The notes beneath the pieces were generated by a model that was given only the letters and a program-made list of their open reading frames with translations, was not told the origin of the DNA and ran no database searches. A program made the translations under genes and the position numbers. A stretch of DNA of 64,000 nt from JAXMDC01 sp046349035 (GTDB lineage: Bacteria > Pseudomonadota > Alphaproteobacteria > Rhizobiales > Kaistiaceae), in contig JAXMDC010000006.1 of the NCBI GenBank assembly GCA_046349035.1, forward strand, positions 72,395 through 136,394. The letters run 5' to 3'. This document shows positions 63,329 through 64,000 of the stretch, in pieces; position 1 is the first letter of the stretch; each line of letters opens with the position of its first letter.

Positions 63329-64000
63329 CTATTTGCCCCTGGTATCGACATAGCCGCGAGTGTTGATCTGCTGCACGTCGCTGGCGCCGGAGGCGGAGAG
63401 ACGGGTGCGGATCTGCGAGGAGGCGTCGACCTTGCGGCGCATCTCCATGTTGACGTTGCCGTTGATCAGCGTGGTGCGGGCATCGGCGACCGAGGTCGAC
63501 GGCGCGGTGTTGGTCTGCGCGGTTTCGGTGACCAGCGCCTGGATCGCCGCGGTGGTGCCGTTGATCAGGATGAAGTTGAGGATCGCGGTGAAGGAGACCG
63601 AGCCCGACGAGGGCGGCACCTTCAGCGTCGGCGTTCGCGCTGCGGTGCCAGGGTTGGTTGCGTTGTCGTCCTGAACCGGCACGTCCCAAGTGAAGACGTC
63701 GCCGTCCTGCTTGAAGGCGAGGATCGGCGCGGTGGTGGCGCCGAAGCGGACGGCGCCGATGCGCCGCTTCTTGTCGTAATTGCTCGGCATGGTCGGCGCG
63801 GTGGCGCTCGCCGAGAACAGCGCGTCGACGACGCCAGTGTCGCTGCGGCCGATCAGCCAGACATAGCCCCAGGAATCGTTGGCCTTGGCGCCTCCGGTAT
63901 CCCAGCCGCCATTGCCCGAGCCGACCGCCCAGGTGGCGTCGCTCCGCTTGGTCAGCGCCGCGGTGAGAGCGATCTTGCCGGCGAAGCCGTCGGCGTCGCA
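63329..64000 (-). CDS. Prophage structural protein, 5' end outside the window
   Basis: At least 224 residues are present and the frame is open to the right edge. The visible part includes SWGYVWLIGRSDTGVVDALF and PSNYDKKRRIGAVRF, a combination typical of tail or fibre-associated phage proteins of unknown role. An internal ATG at 63790 could be mistaken for the start, but the sequence before it continues in frame with good coding character. The C-terminal half is beta-rich. Confidence 0.7.
   Translation of the reverse strand, partial: CDADGFAGKIALTAALTKRSDATWAVGSGNGGWDTGGAKANDSWGYVWLIGRSDTGVVDALFSASATAPTMPSNYDKKRRIGAVRFGATTAPILAFKQDGDVFTWDVPVQDDNATNPGTAARTPTLKVPPSSGSVSFTAILNFILINGTTAAIQALVTETAQTNTAPSTSVADARTTLINGNVNMEMRRKVDASSQIRTRLSASGASDVQQINTRGYVDTRGK

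Overview
The window reads as a chromosomal segment of a GC-rich alphaproteobacterium (roughly two-thirds G+C by eye). The signs are a SAM-II riboswitch in front of metZ, a double-length alphaproteobacterial dCTP deaminase, an ScfR/RamB-type regulator beside isocitrate lyase, small DUF4170 proteins, and tRNA genes that encode their own CCA ends. No species can be named from the sequence alone.

Layout. 1-10 kb is mostly housekeeping: a GlsB-like membrane protein, an AzlCD amino-acid exporter pair, a double-ACT protein, a type III polyketide synthase with its partner methyltransferase, gyrB, and two divergent glycosyltransferases that probably work through a polyprenyl-phosphate sugar. 10-17.5 kb is the most unusual block. 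An AdhB-like diheme cytochrome is followed by four secreted proteins in one run: a caspase-fold protease with an intact His/Cys dyad, a caspase-fold paralogue in which both catalytic residues are lost, a large diheme cytochrome-like protein, and an OmpA-type peptidoglycan-binding protein. The first three end in DUF4384-like domains. 17.5-25 kb holds tRNA-Gly, a Crp/Fnr regulator, a secreted PQQ dehydrogenase with a lanthanide-type Asp pair, a dCTP deaminase, a SAM-II-controlled metZ and tRNA-Arg. 25-39 kb holds an SH3 protein with apparent frameshifts, a DUF6351 protein, the glyoxylate shunt (regulator, aceA, glcB, with two DUF4170 genes), a DUF3299 protein, and a run of secreted proteins ending with cytochrome c'. 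39-42.3 kb is a metal-export pair: an RcnR-like sensor preceded by 15-bp tandem repeats, and a His-rich P1B ATPase with a degenerate membrane metal-site motif. 43-49.2 kb is a poly-gamma-glutamate locus (DUF6305, PgsB, PgsC, PgsW, a DctM-like permease, then convergent AstE/AspA-like and 54-residue membrane-protein genes). 49.4-53.4 kb has a second DUF6351 gene, murA and a small basic protein.

From the tRNA-Thr gene at 53495 to the right edge the content is prophage-like: small membrane proteins and an HTH protein behind a strong promoter, then a leftward lysis cassette (holin-like proteins and an N-acetylmuramidase endolysin), then leftward tail or fibre genes separated by a recurring hairpin-bearing intergenic element. 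No integrase, terminase or capsid gene is inside the window, so the element continues to the right.

The best candidate for an undescribed system is the periplasmic caspase / pseudocaspase / cytochrome / OmpA operon at 11154-17459. The poly-glutamate locus with a possible PgsE-like micro-protein, the unusual metal ATPase, and the covarying hairpin element of the prophage come next.
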